A stretch of DNA of 64,000 nt from Symbiodinium natans (Eukaryota > Sar > Dinophyceae > Suessiales > Symbiodiniaceae): positions 1,827,082 through 1,891,081 of the forward strand of contig CAJNDS010000113.1 in the NCBI GenBank assembly GCA_905221605.1. The letters run 5' to 3'. Positions 34,299 to 43,276 of this stretch are shown piece after piece. The notes under the pieces were generated by a model. That model did no database searches and was not told where the DNA came from. It was given only the letters and a program-made list of their open reading frames with translations. Each line of letters begins with the position of its first letter. Position 1 is the stretch's first letter. The translations under genes and the position numbers were made by a program.

Positions 34299-36466
34299 AA
34301 AATCTCCTCACCATCATCGAACTGTTCAGGAGAGATCTCCTTTTCTCCACCTTTTGCACCAGAACTTCTCCTTGGACCATCCGTTGGAGGCGTCCTTGGA
34401 GACCTTGGCCTCTGTTCATCCAGCGGAACACCATGCTCGAAGACACACCTGTCACCATAACGACACTTCCCAGACCGAGCAAACTGGATGCACCTCACAC
34501 CAGTTGCATCATGCGAGAACGCACAATCCTTTCCAGCGAAACAGTCTCTCCCTGCCACATAGTATTTGCACCAATACGAATGTAGCACCACATCATCTTC
34601 TGAATGGATGAATTTGCAGTCTTCACCAAATTTGCAGCGATCTTTCCCCTTGCTGAACCAATAGCAGAAGCCTTTCTTCCTCTTCTCCAAGCGCTCTGCC
34701 TCGTACCGGTCCATAGGGCGATTCTGCTCTACATGAACATTGCCATGTACCTGGGAACTGCTCCCTTCACCCAAAGTGCTATCAGTATTTGATGCTTGGA
34801 GTACAGCTGGAAAACCTGGCCTTGGTCCTACCACCTTCATGATTGGTTTTCCGCCAGCTCCTGAGCCATGCTGAGACGATCCAAAAACATTGAACATCTT
34901 CGTGAAGGCCTTTCTAGTGCCAATCTTCTGCACCCTTTTGATTGGACGTTTCATTGCTCCAACCTTGCATCCAGATGCGTTCAAACGACACAACCTCCTA
35001 TACCCAGCTCTATATCCCTTCTTCCAAAGAGCCATAAGAATTTTAGAGGCAGTAACATTCTCCACCTCTACCTTTTCCAACGGTCCCTCACTTCCCGGAA
35101 CAAACCCATCCAACCCATCCATATCTGAAGACCTTTCCATCTTTTTTGACACCACTTCGTCGAGGTAGTCTTCCGAGATCCAGGGTAAGTTCCTCTTAGA
35201 GGAAGGATTGTCATCATTGTTTGGTCCTTCACCAGGATACCCTTTTGTGCTGTCAAAGATCTTACCAGTAGTGCGGTCCTGCATAGAGAAATTAGAAGCC
35301 ACGCGGGAGTACACTGACCACAAGAAAATCCTTGTGTCCGCCAGTCTTGATGACCCACTGGATGTCTCCTCTTCCGGAGAAACTTCTGGCGCTTTGCCAT
35401 CCCTTCCAGTGTCACCAATTGTCTCACCTCCAGCATCTTCAATAGGGATAAGGGATTCATTGCTCCCTTGATCAAGTACCGCATCCTCCGGTCCAAGAAC
35501 TTCCAGCACCGCTGTCGAAGGATCCACTTCTTCATCAGCATCGTCGTCCATCCTTCTCCAGAGAACCTCCAATTGATCAGCGCAAGTCGCCGCCTGAAGG
35601 AACTCCATCAACTGGGCCCTCCCGCGCTGCCAGAGAAATTCCGAAACCATCACTGACCCTTGGGCTCCGAGGGTAAGGAACGGATGAACCAATTTGGCTA
35701 CCCTCGCCATAAGTTCAATGTGAACTTCCATGCCTGGACTGCGACTCCAATCATAGGCAATTGCCTCCATAGCAGTTCCAAACTTATCAGTATTTTTGAA
35801 TTCCCCTTCCAGACCAGGAGATAACAATGCACCCCTCACCGAAAGAGGATAATTTCCCACCGCCGACAAGCACGGATTGTCATGGAACGAATGATGCAAA
35901 TCACAATAGTATCCTTGATCTCTCCTTTGAAAAAGGAGTGCTCCAGTCCCTAGCTGGGCATTCATTTCATCCACTTGAACCATTTCAGCACATATCCTCT
36001 GTGCCATAGACGCCATTGCTGGCCAGACGGTACGATCGGTCAGACCGCGACGCATAACCCAATCAGTTGTTGGCGACTGAATCAGCGTTCCTGGATCATA
36101 CACCATAACCACCATCGCACCATCACCCATTGACTGATCAGCATCGTCCTCCAGTGCCAGGTTCTCATCCTGTTCGCTTGCACCCTCGGATGACATGCTA
36201 ATAACCAAATTTCGATCCATCTTATTGGACCCCTTCTGGCAGTCTCTTTGCCCCACAGGCAACTTGCCAACAGCAACCTTCCAATAAATCCGAGTCAGAA
36301 GACCTTTAACCAGCAATTGCTGAAGGTCATTCTTCACCGGACAAACATCCAATATCTTCGCACCATCACCACGGAGTTCATTGCTCCCACCTTCTCCTTC
36401 TTTTTGGTCAGTCTCCTCGCCAGAAATTTGCACTGCTCCTTCCAGCGCCGTCTCCTGTCCAGCCAC
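34271..36466 (-). CDS. Retroelement ORF D, 731 aa, three CCCH zinc fingers
   Basis: The C-terminal third has three tandem CCCH fingers at about residues 600-680: CYWFSKGKDRC-KFGEDC-KFIH, CKYYVAGRDC-FAGKDC-AFSH and CIQFARSGKC-RYGDRC-VFEH (spacings C-X8/9-C-X5-C-X3-H). Upstream, a helical region around DWVMRRGLTDRTVWPAM has no recognised fold, and a motif VTASKILMALWKKGYRAG resembles one in ORF B. CCCH fingers of this kind usually bind RNA. I searched the frame for YxDD, integrase HHCC/DDE and protease DSG/DTG contexts and saw none convincing. It is entered from ORF C by a -1 shift over a 133-base overlap. Confidence 0.7.
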   Translation of the reverse strand: MAGQETALEGAVQISGEETDQKEGEGGSNELRGDGAKILDVCPVKNDLQQLLVKGLLTRIYWKVAVGKLPVGQRDCQKGSNKMDRNLVISMSSEGASEQDENLALEDDADQSMGDGAMVVMVYDPGTLIQSPTTDWVMRRGLTDRTVWPAMASMAQRICAEMVQVDEMNAQLGTGALLFQRRDQGYYCDLHHSFHDNPCLSAVGNYPLSVRGALLSPGLEGEFKNTDKFGTAMEAIAYDWSRSPGMEVHIELMARVAKLVHPFLTLGAQGSVMVSEFLWQRGRAQLMEFLQAATCADQLEVLWRRMDDDADEEVDPSTAVLEVLGPEDAVLDQGSNESLIPIEDAGGETIGDTGRDGKAPEVSPEEETSSGSSRLADTRIFLWSVYSRVASNFSMQDRTTGKIFDSTKGYPGEGPNNDDNPSSKRNLPWISEDYLDEVVSKKMERSSDMDGLDGFVPGSEGPLEKVEVENVTASKILMALWKKGYRAGYRRLCRLNASGCKVGAMKRPIKRVQKIGTRKAFTKMFNVFGSSQHGSGAGGKPIMKVVGPRPGFPAVLQASNTDSTLGEGSSSQVHGNVHVEQNRPMDRYEAERLEKRKKGFCYWFSKGKDRCKFGEDCKFIHSEDDVVLHSYWCKYYVAGRDCFAGKDCAFSHDATGVRCIQFARSGKCRYGDRCVFEHGVPLDEQRPRSPRTPPTDGPRRSSGAKGGEKEISPEQFDDGEEILWFMTMIPK

Positions 36467-36999
36467 TTCTTGCCCAGGAAGAACTTGAGCGTTTCAGATA
36501 CATTCACCTGTCCAGCAACACCTTGCCCAGGTAAAACCTCATCCGTGGAGCCCACCGCCAGCGAACCAACCATAACTGAGCCATCCCTTGCTCTTTTTTG
36601 AGACTGTTCAGTTCGACGAGAAGGTTGTGGTAGCGAAAAAACTTGTGAAGTCACTTCTTGGCGGGTCTCCCCCCGCGACGCTTTGTCGCGCCCTTCGCCA
36701 AGGTGAACCGATTTTTTCTGCCCGTCATTGGGGCCTGAAGAACCACCCAGCGGAACATTGCCACGAATCGCAGTTCTCTGTGAATCCCTTTCTTGCAAAA
36801 AGATTTCCCTCATGCGTTGCGCAACATTAATCTCCTCCTCGCTTGAATCGCTTGAGGAAGCGGCATAAGAGACCAAAGCCTCCGCCTGTTCATCATCATC
36901 CACCACATCTGCCCACGCTCTGCTGAACCGATACGACAACCCACCACGAGGCTTCAGTTCCAGTGGCTTTGGCTTTTCCACCACTTCCGCCGGTTGCAC
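36334..36999 (-). CDS. Retroelement ORF C, 221 aa
   Basis: Starts at GTG or continues from a stop-interrupted frame shared with ORF B (stops at 37201 and 37003). Acidic and low-complexity: VVDDDEQAEALVSYAASSS, then SSEEEINVAQRMREIFLQER, then a basic C-terminus. Could be part of one polyprotein interrupted by stops. Confidence 0.5.
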   Translation of the reverse strand: MQPAEVVEKPKPLELKPRGGLSYRFSRAWADVVDDDEQAEALVSYAASSSDSSEEEINVAQRMREIFLQERDSQRTAIRGNVPLGGSSGPNDGQKKSVHLGEGRDKASRGETRQEVTSQVFSLPQPSRRTEQSQKRARDGSVMVGSLAVGSTDEVLPGQGVAGQVNVSETLKFFLGKKWLDRRRRWKEQCKFLARRLTKKKEKVGAMNSVVMVRRYWMFVR

Positions 37000-37200
37000 T
37001 CGTCATTGTGAACGAGAGCGTGGCACCTGTCGCACCTGTTTTTTATCCAGCAAGGGCCTTCCCCTTCTCACAGGGTTTGATCTTGACCGATACTTTTTTG
37101 TTGGCGGGTTCACCGGCGGCATTCCAACTCCCACCAACTGCAGCTTCTGTACGCACAGCGGAGACCTCTGCGCAAGCGTCCAAGCATCACGGTACCTGAC

Positions 37201-40200
37201 CTAATGCAAAAGCTCCCGATAGGAGCCTCTCGGCATGGTTTTTGCACCGGAGCCTTCAGCTTCACGCACCTGAGTGAGGGTTCGCACCGCCTCTCTTCCA
37301 GTTCCCTTGCTCCCAGAAGATTGTTGTACCCGTACAGATGCATCGGAAGGAACTGCTTTTTCCGGTCCCTCCGGACGATATCGGACACCACCCACCAATT
37401 GCAGAATTTTGCATGCGGTCACTTTGTTGATCCCTTTGTCAACCAAATCTTCCACAAAGATGAACTCTTGCAAGTCCGACACGTTGGTCACACCAAGTGT
37501 AATCATCACCTCACTTACATGAGGGGTATACACCCAAAGGTGTTCGTTGCGAGCCATCCAATTTTCAATTGGCTCCTCTGGATTTTGAAGCCGAGTACCA
37601 GTGGACTCAGCCACCGAATTCTTTTGTTCATCAGCTTCTGCTTCATCCAGAATACCCTTTTCACCTTCTTTTTGCGACACATTGGTCATTTGCAGCGCTT
37701 TTGGTGCCGAGGAGGACGAAGATTCTGCTCCCCCACTTACCGGTGGTTGAAAGGCGTTCCTGTCGGGAATCTCCAATCCTCTTCCCCTTTGAAATGACAC
37801 ATGGTTCGCCACATTCACCAGATGCTTCAATTGGGCCAGCCGGTCTTCAGACATTTCTTCGTGAGAGTACTTGCAGCCAAATCGCACGCGACATCTCCCT
37901 TTGAGGTAGTAGTCGAAGCAGCAATGATGGAACCCCGCGTCCCTTAGTGCCTTCCTGGAAGAATTGTCCCAAGATTTGCCGGGCTCCCAAGTCCCTTCCA
38001 ATGCTACGTCATCGTTGTGAAGATACCTGCATGTAGTCCCATATTTACAACCACCTTGATTGTAATACAGACACAGCCGACCTTTTGGCTCACCCGACGT
38101 AGGTTCACCCTTTGATGCACCTTTACCAAAGTTGTACTTGGCCCGGAAGGCTAAATCCTCCCGCTCCTGCTGCGCCTCATCCACTGTACCTTCCTCTGTG
38201 GGAGGGTCACCGATGTTCCCATCCTCATCTCCAGCTTCTTGGCTGTTCTTTGGCTCAGTTGATCCTCCTTCTGGCCAACCTTCACCATAACGACGATGCT
38301 CATAGGGACACCCATCACCATTGCGACACCTTCCCTTATTGAAGAACTTGCACAGCTTGCTGTATCCAGGTGACACAGTCTGTGGAGTCATGTAAGCCTT
38401 TTTGTACTGGTCAGGATCCATGTAGGCTTCCATTGGCTTGTTCTCCCTTTTGCTCATGGATTGAACTGCACCATCAAGCTCCTGCAAAAATAGCTTGGTG
38501 TCCAACCAAAGCGCGTTCCAAAACTCATCTTCCCCTTGATTCAGCACCGTTGCCACCGCTTCACCCACAACTGGTCGAGTAAATCTCCTTTTTCTGCATG
38601 CCAGTTCGAAAAGCGCGTTGTGGTACTGTTTTCGGGAAAAAGTGGTTAACTTTCCCAACTTTCCCAAGCCTGTGCTTTCTGTACCATCAGGCTTCCAACC
38701 ATCATTTTGCAAGATGCCATACGCGCGCCGAGCTTCCGCATTGAGGAATGCATGATCTGCAACACACTCCTGTAGCTCTTCCATTGGGCGACCCAACAGC
38801 ATCCCAGTGATTTTTCCAACATAGGCCTCATCTTCGTTTCCATTCTCAAGAAGAGCTTTATAGATCTTTTCTCCATAAAGTTGCCTTTCCTCTCGTTCTT
38901 CTGAGGATAACTCCTGTACCACAAGCCCTTCATCGGATTGCTCTTCCTCCTGTTTCCAGTCCCATTGACTGTTGGAATCTTGGTACCATTGACCAGCATA
39001 CCATGAATCTGTCCACCACGTACTCCAGCCGCTGGGTTTCCATTTACGCAGCGTCGAAGAAGAGTGCTCCTCGTCCTCTTCCAAAACCAGAAAGGTGTCC
39101 AAGATTATGGTACCATCATCTTCCACTCGTTTCACTGTTCCATTGACAGTATCACCAAATTTGAACTGATATGTGTTGTTCCCTTCTGCAGGAACCAATA
39201 CATTCACATCACCATGGTCCAAAAAGGCTCCATACCCATTGATGCAGCGCACTAGACCCATGATCTCATCTCCCTCTTGATAGCAATGTTTCCCAGGTGA
39301 TTCCAAGGCTCCTGCTCGGGGCACTTTCTTTGCATGCTCTTCAGAAACCATCTCTGTATCATCGGCTCCTGGCACATCCTTTGTCTTCACCTTTGGGTCA
39401 CACTGCTCGTCCTGCTCCACGAGTCCCACAGGCTCATCTCCTTTGTGCTCCTGGATTTCAGGACCTCCCTTTTTTTCTGCCAAAGGCTTTGCCTCATCTG
39501 CTGCAGTTCGCTCGGTGTCGACTTCCGGCGAGCTTCCAGACGGCAATACTTCTCCCTTCATGGGAGTGGACCCATCATTGGAGTCTTTTGTGACGCCTTC
39601 TGCAGCAGGCAAATTTCCTTCCACTGCAGGGCCATTGAATTGCTCATCCACGGCAGGTACATTTTCTTCCACCGCAGGCTCCTTTGGTTCCATGGTTTCC
39701 AAAGGGGAATTGTCACCATCATTGACCACAGCTGCCTCATCGGCTCCGGTGTAGCCCTTGCCATTTCGTTCCTCGCAGCTAACTTCAGGTTGCACCAGTG
39801 CGTCCACCTGTGAACCTCCATCATCAGCTGCTGCGGAGACCTGCGCCCCATTGTTGCAGTCGCCCGTGGAACGTAATACCATATGCACCTCAACCCGTGC
39901 TTCTTCCGCACTCCAGGTACTATCTGGCGCATTGACCCGCGCATCATTGGCGCTCCAGGCCTCATCTTTCAGATCTTCCGTGTCTCCAGCTATTCCAGAA
40001 GCTTTTTTTTCCCCTTGAATGGCAGGATTCTTGGCACCAAACGAAGAGACCTCCTCAGTCGTAACACACAACTTTTTCCCTCCGTCTTCCGAATCTCCAG
40101 GACCACCTTCCTGAACGACAGGTACCACATCCACCACTCGCTCTTCTGCAGCCGACACAGTTCCGATCACCACATTGGGCATTTTTCCTTCTGGACCCAC

Positions 40201-40497
40201 CGATTCCACCGCTGCCACACCCTCAGAAAGCGCTTCCATTTCTTCCCGATCCAGATGTTGAGCTTCAGCGATGTCTGCTCGGTTTCCAGAAATCCCCGCC
40301 TCATCAGGAGAACCCGAGGTCGGGGCGTCACCACCAGCCCTAGGACCGCTATCCCTGATAGTAGAGGAAAAATCTTTTTCACCTACACTATTTACACTAC
40401 CCTGGAATGCCCTCGTAGACTCAGGCGTCGGAGTAGAGGATGAAGAACCCAGTGCAGCCTCCATTTCCAGCTCATGGAGACCCAACCACCTCGTCAC
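37201..40497 (-). CDS. Retroelement ORF B, 1098 aa: S1-like, MLLE/PABC-like, three CCCH, SAM-like
   Basis: Residues 1-400 are acidic and repetitive (PAVEENVPAV, PAVEGNLPAAE). Residues about 406-465 resemble an S1 RNA-binding fold: GLVRCINGYGAFLDHGDVNV then FKFGDTVNGTVKRVEDDG. A tryptophan-rich linker follows (486-514). Residues about 539-598 match the MLLE/PABC domain of poly(A)-binding protein, with YGEKIYKALL, the signature KITGMLL and a C-terminal AYGIL helix. CCCH fingers start at C716 (CKFFNKGRC-RNGDGC-PYEH), C809 and C860. Residues about 980-1036 look SAM/HhH-like (EDLVDKGINKVTACKILQLV). Together this is an RNA- and translation-factor-binding protein, presumably the gag-like component. 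A natural ATG lies 11 codons in (MEAALGSS). It ends at TAG. Confidence 0.75.
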   Translation of the reverse strand: MTRWLGLHELEMEAALGSSSSTPTPESTRAFQGSVNSVGEKDFSSTIRDSGPRAGGDAPTSGSPDEAGISGNRADIAEAQHLDREEMEALSEGVAAVESVGPEGKMPNVVIGTVSAAEERVVDVVPVVQEGGPGDSEDGGKKLCVTTEEVSSFGAKNPAIQGEKKASGIAGDTEDLKDEAWSANDARVNAPDSTWSAEEARVEVHMVLRSTGDCNNGAQVSAAADDGGSQVDALVQPEVSCEERNGKGYTGADEAAVVNDGDNSPLETMEPKEPAVEENVPAVDEQFNGPAVEGNLPAAEGVTKDSNDGSTPMKGEVLPSGSSPEVDTERTAADEAKPLAEKKGGPEIQEHKGDEPVGLVEQDEQCDPKVKTKDVPGADDTEMVSEEHAKKVPRAGALESPGKHCYQEGDEIMGLVRCINGYGAFLDHGDVNVLVPAEGNNTYQFKFGDTVNGTVKRVEDDGTIILDTFLVLEEDEEHSSSTLRKWKPSGWSTWWTDSWYAGQWYQDSNSQWDWKQEEEQSDEGLVVQELSSEEREERQLYGEKIYKALLENGNEDEAYVGKITGMLLGRPMEELQECVADHAFLNAEARRAYGILQNDGWKPDGTESTGLGKLGKLTTFSRKQYHNALFELACRKRRFTRPVVGEAVATVLNQGEDEFWNALWLDTKLFLQELDGAVQSMSKRENKPMEAYMDPDQYKKAYMTPQTVSPGYSKLCKFFNKGRCRNGDGCPYEHRRYGEGWPEGGSTEPKNSQEAGDEDGNIGDPPTEEGTVDEAQQEREDLAFRAKYNFGKGASKGEPTSGEPKGRLCLYYNQGGCKYGTTCRYLHNDDVALEGTWEPGKSWDNSSRKALRDAGFHHCCFDYYLKGRCRVRFGCKYSHEEMSEDRLAQLKHLVNVANHVSFQRGRGLEIPDRNAFQPPVSGGAESSSSSAPKALQMTNVSQKEGEKGILDEAEADEQKNSVAESTGTRLQNPEEPIENWMARNEHLWVYTPHVSEVMITLGVTNVSDLQEFIFVEDLVDKGINKVTACKILQLVGGVRYRPEGPEKAVPSDASVRVQQSSGSKGTGREAVRTLTQVREAEGSGAKTMPRGSYRELLH

Positions 40498-41266
40498 TCT
40501 TCATCTTTTCACCTACAACCGGCAACGTCCACTTGCTTTCCTGCGTATCCAGGCAGTAGTAATATTGTCTCCCATCTTCATGGAGGTGCCATTCCCACGT
40601 TGTCCCATCGCACGCTTTGATCAGATGCTCATCTTTCCGAAAACCATCCCTTTCAGAGACTTGACGCATCTCATCCTCTTCTTCTGACAACTGTCGCAAC
40701 CTTTCAGCCTCCATCTGTAAGATCTCCTCCTCCCCCATGGCGTATTCAGCAGCTGGTGCAGCTTCAAAGCTGTCCGCACCCTTCTGTTCGTAACCGCTTC
40801 CACCACCTTGGGAACTCGAAGAGGGATCCCCTTTAATCTTGTTCAGAGGCCTCCTGGCCGCTTGCAGCACTTCTCCAATCAGATCGGTCTGAGACCCTTG
40901 GTCTACCATTCGGCCCGAAGTCGAAGTCGACGGCTGATACCCATGTTTTTGCAACACTCGTAAAACAGTCACCTCCATTTCACGATCTATACCACCAGTC
41001 GCGTCCCAGTTCCTTTTTTCACCAGGCTTTGGCGATACAGAGACAGCACGTCCTTCAGCTTCAGCATTGCTAACCATATCCACATTGGGATTCATACCCA
41101 CATTGGGGTTTTCCGCAACCAAGGCTTCTTCCAGATGTTCTTCAGCGCCGGGAATCACCTCTTCCAGCACCGCTCTTTCACCCAGAGACTCAGCTGCACC
41201 ATTTCCAGCTCCACCATTCTGTCCACCATCCGAGGAAGGTTGGAGCCATCGCTTGGGAGAAGGCAT
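40472..41266 (-). CDS. Retroelement ORF A, 264 aa, WW-like domain
   Basis: First ORF after the 5' LTR. An acidic N-terminus (GERAVLEEVIPGAEEHLEEA) is followed by a GTEW-poor linker and, at about residues 222-249, a WW-like module: TWEWHLHEDGRQYYYCLD then QESKWTLP (two Trp 23 residues apart, central YYY, final Pro). WW domains bind proline-rich or phospho-Ser-Pro ligands. Its TGA stop overlaps the start region of ORF B in the +1 frame. Confidence 0.65.
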   Translation of the reverse strand: MPSPKRWLQPSSDGGQNGGAGNGAAESLGERAVLEEVIPGAEEHLEEALVAENPNVGMNPNVDMVSNAEAEGRAVSVSPKPGEKRNWDATGGIDREMEVTVLRVLQKHGYQPSTSTSGRMVDQGSQTDLIGEVLQAARRPLNKIKGDPSSSSQGGGSGYEQKGADSFEAAPAAEYAMGEEEILQMEAERLRQLSEEEDEMRQVSERDGFRKDEHLIKACDGTTWEWHLHEDGRQYYYCLDTQESKWTLPVVGEKMKSDEVVGSP

Positions 41267-41318
41267 TGCTTCTTGATCCCAAAGATCTTAAGACAACACT
41301 CAACCGCAGGGAACCTAA

Positions 41319-41333
41319 CTTGGGCTCATAACC
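41319..41333 (-). other. Primer-binding site, tRNA-iMet anticodon-arm type
   Basis: In sense GGTTATGAGCCCAAG directly follows the 5' LTR. Its complement CTTGGGCTCATAACC reads like the anticodon arm of initiator tRNA-Met with its CAT anticodon. Copia in Drosophila is known to prime from such a cleaved tRNA-iMet. Confidence 0.7.
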
Positions 41334-41620
41334 TACGGGGGCAACCGAAAGGGAACAGGAAAAGAAACCAACCCTCAACAGTCGCCTATATGGATTTCCC
41401 AGATCGAACCAGAAACAAGAACACCCACCCCTACGGGGACAGGATAAGGGAGAAGGGACGGGACTACTCCAACCCGTTAAACCCAACCCCAGACGTACGT
41501 ACTTTTTCAACAAAAGCTGACGGCTCTTGGCCATCTTGAGCCATACAAGATTTCCGGGTTCATTGACCCTTCCAACCCCCAACACTAACTCCTTTCTACA
41601 ATACCAGTTGCAGCTCCGCA
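41334..41620 (-). repeat. 5' LTR
   Basis: 287 bp, one mismatch to the LTR at 32769-33055. Confidence 0.9.
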
Positions 41621-41698
41621 CCCTGAACCCTAAACCTTAAACCCTAAACCCTAAACCCTATAGACCTTATAAACCTTAAACCCCCCTTTTCTTCCCAG

Positions 41699-41794
41699 CT
41701 CTGCCAGGCCTGCACCCGAGCCCTTGGGCGCTGCAGTCCATCACTGCATGGCGAGGATCCCTGGCAGAACTTCGACTTACACCCTAAACCCTAA
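41699..41794 (+). CDS. Terminal exon candidate, unknown
   Basis: After acceptor TTTTCTTCCCAG the frame gives LCQACTRALGRCSPSLHG and EDPWQNFDLHPKP, then TAA inside a CCCTAAA repeat. It may instead end at an unseen donor. Confidence 0.4.
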   Translation, partial: LCQACTRALGRCSPSLHGEDPWQNFDLHPKP

Positions 41795-42727
41795 ACCCTC
41801 GAGTTTAGGGTTGGGGCTTGGGGCTTCAGGGCGCCAACCAGGGCAGAGCCGCCCGCCCTCTTAGCCAGCAACTTATAAACCCAACGTTTAGGGCTTCAAA
41901 AGGGTAGGGGGTTCGTGCCGGCACCTGATCTCTCAAAAAGCGTGCTGGCAGACACTAAGAGGCCACGGAACCTTAACATTCCTAAGGGGAAACTTTCAGC
42001 AAACCAGACGGTTTGTGCAGAGTTCAGAGTTCAGGGTTTTGGGAACCCTGTGGAGTCTCCTCGGTGCTCCCGGGAGGTCTCGGGCGGAGGCGCGCGCCAT
42101 CGCTGCAGGGCGAGCTTACCTGGCATTATCTACGACGAAGGGAATTGTCCCAATCTTCTCTTAACGCCACTCAGGCACAACTTCCCAAATGCAAGGCTTG
42201 TTCTGCTCTTAAGCCACTGGCTTTGGGTTGGGGAATCTGGGCTCCAGGGCGTCAGATCAAACATCTGGAAGGCATGGGCGCCTTTGCTAGGCGAGCTCCA
42301 GCACATGGCGATGGCGTCGATGCACGCTGCACCTGAGCACTGAGTACTTGCATGTTGATCTCACTGAGTCTCACGTGCGAACCACGCCAGAACTCAAGGA
42401 CATGGGAGCTCATGGGCCCTGTGGTTTCGTATGTTGAAGCTTATCAAAACTCTTGTAATAACAACCTACAACTATCCACAAACATCAGATTTCTTCAGGA
42501 AGGACTTCGGGTAGCCTCGCAAGCTGACGACCTCAATCCCAATCCCACACGTCATCCTCAAATGACCTGTCTGCCTGTCTGCTTTTGGAGGGGGAAGTGA
42601 ATGAAGTAGAACTGTGTTCTGGCCCCAGGTCCCAGCAGGTACCATGAACCGTTCTGAAACCCTGTAAAGACCCCAAACCCTAAACCCTAAATCCTAAACC
42701 CTAAACCCTAAACCCTAGGCCCTAAAC

Positions 42728-42822
42728 CCCTTCTGCCAAGTTTTGCAGGCCCAAAGCACAGGGACGACGACCGATGGCACCCGCGAAGTCTGCATGAGGA
42801 TGAGATAGTCGGCTGCCATGGC
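42728..42822 (-). CDS. Exon, unknown protein
   Basis: Acceptor AGTCATGAG and donor AAGGG/GTTTAGGG enclose 31 codons with AADYLILMQTSRVPSVVV and PVLWACKTWQKG. Partly hydrophobic. Likely the same - strand gene as the exons at 43.3-43.7 kb. Confidence 0.55.
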
Positions 42823-42854
42823 CTCATGACTGCAGAGCTTAGGGTCTGTGTGGA

Positions 42855-42957
42855 GGTTTACGAGAATAAGGGACCCCCACTATAGATCCCCAAATAGTAG
42901 GACCCCCTTTGTAAGAAAAAAACCAATAAGGTATGCCATGCTCATTTTTGGAAACCC
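42855..42957. mobile_element. Foldback repeat family D copy
   Basis: GGTTTACGAGAATAAGGGAC at the left; CTCATTTTTGGAAACC at the right. Degenerate inverted ends. Confidence 0.45.
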
Positions 42958-43276
42958 CGATGTAGTCTGTAGGGTTAAGCCCCAGGTGTCAAAAGGGCGA
43001 TTTCCGTGCTGGAGTTGCACAAGGTCGAAGAATATCCCTGACCCTAGAATTCCCCCCAAAGCCCTAATGAACCTAAACCCCAATGCCATGAACCCAATAC
43101 CCTGAGCCCTGCACCCTGGTCAAAAAAGCCAAAAGAAACAAAAACCATCCAACAGCGGTAACCTACAAACTCCATGCTCTACAAACCTCTGCACAGACCA
43201 CAAGGGCCTAAAACCTGAGACCTGACAGCGCGCGACGAACCCCTAAACCCGAACTGTCGACGCGAGCACCCTAAAC

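Larger units (their letters stand above)
32769..41620 (-). mobile_element. LTR retrotransposon, 8.85 kb, without visible pol
   Basis: Two LTRs (32769-33055 and 41334-41620) enclose a - strand internal region with a primer-binding site beside the 5' LTR, a purine tract beside the 3' LTR and overlapping ORFs. Flanks CCCTA (left) and CCCTG (right) are consistent with a 5-bp target duplication in telomere-like repeat. LTRs differ at one base that I can see, so the insertion is recent. I find no reverse transcriptase, RNase H, integrase or protease motifs. That fits a large non-autonomous (LARD-like) element or an unusual gag-only element that needs a helper. Confidence 0.85.

Noticed and set aside
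33060-41330. Reverse transcriptase, integrase or protease in the retroelement
   Set aside because: Looked for YxDD, HHCC and DDE-type spacing and DTG/DSG contexts in all long frames; nothing convincing. A profile search could still find a diverged remnant.
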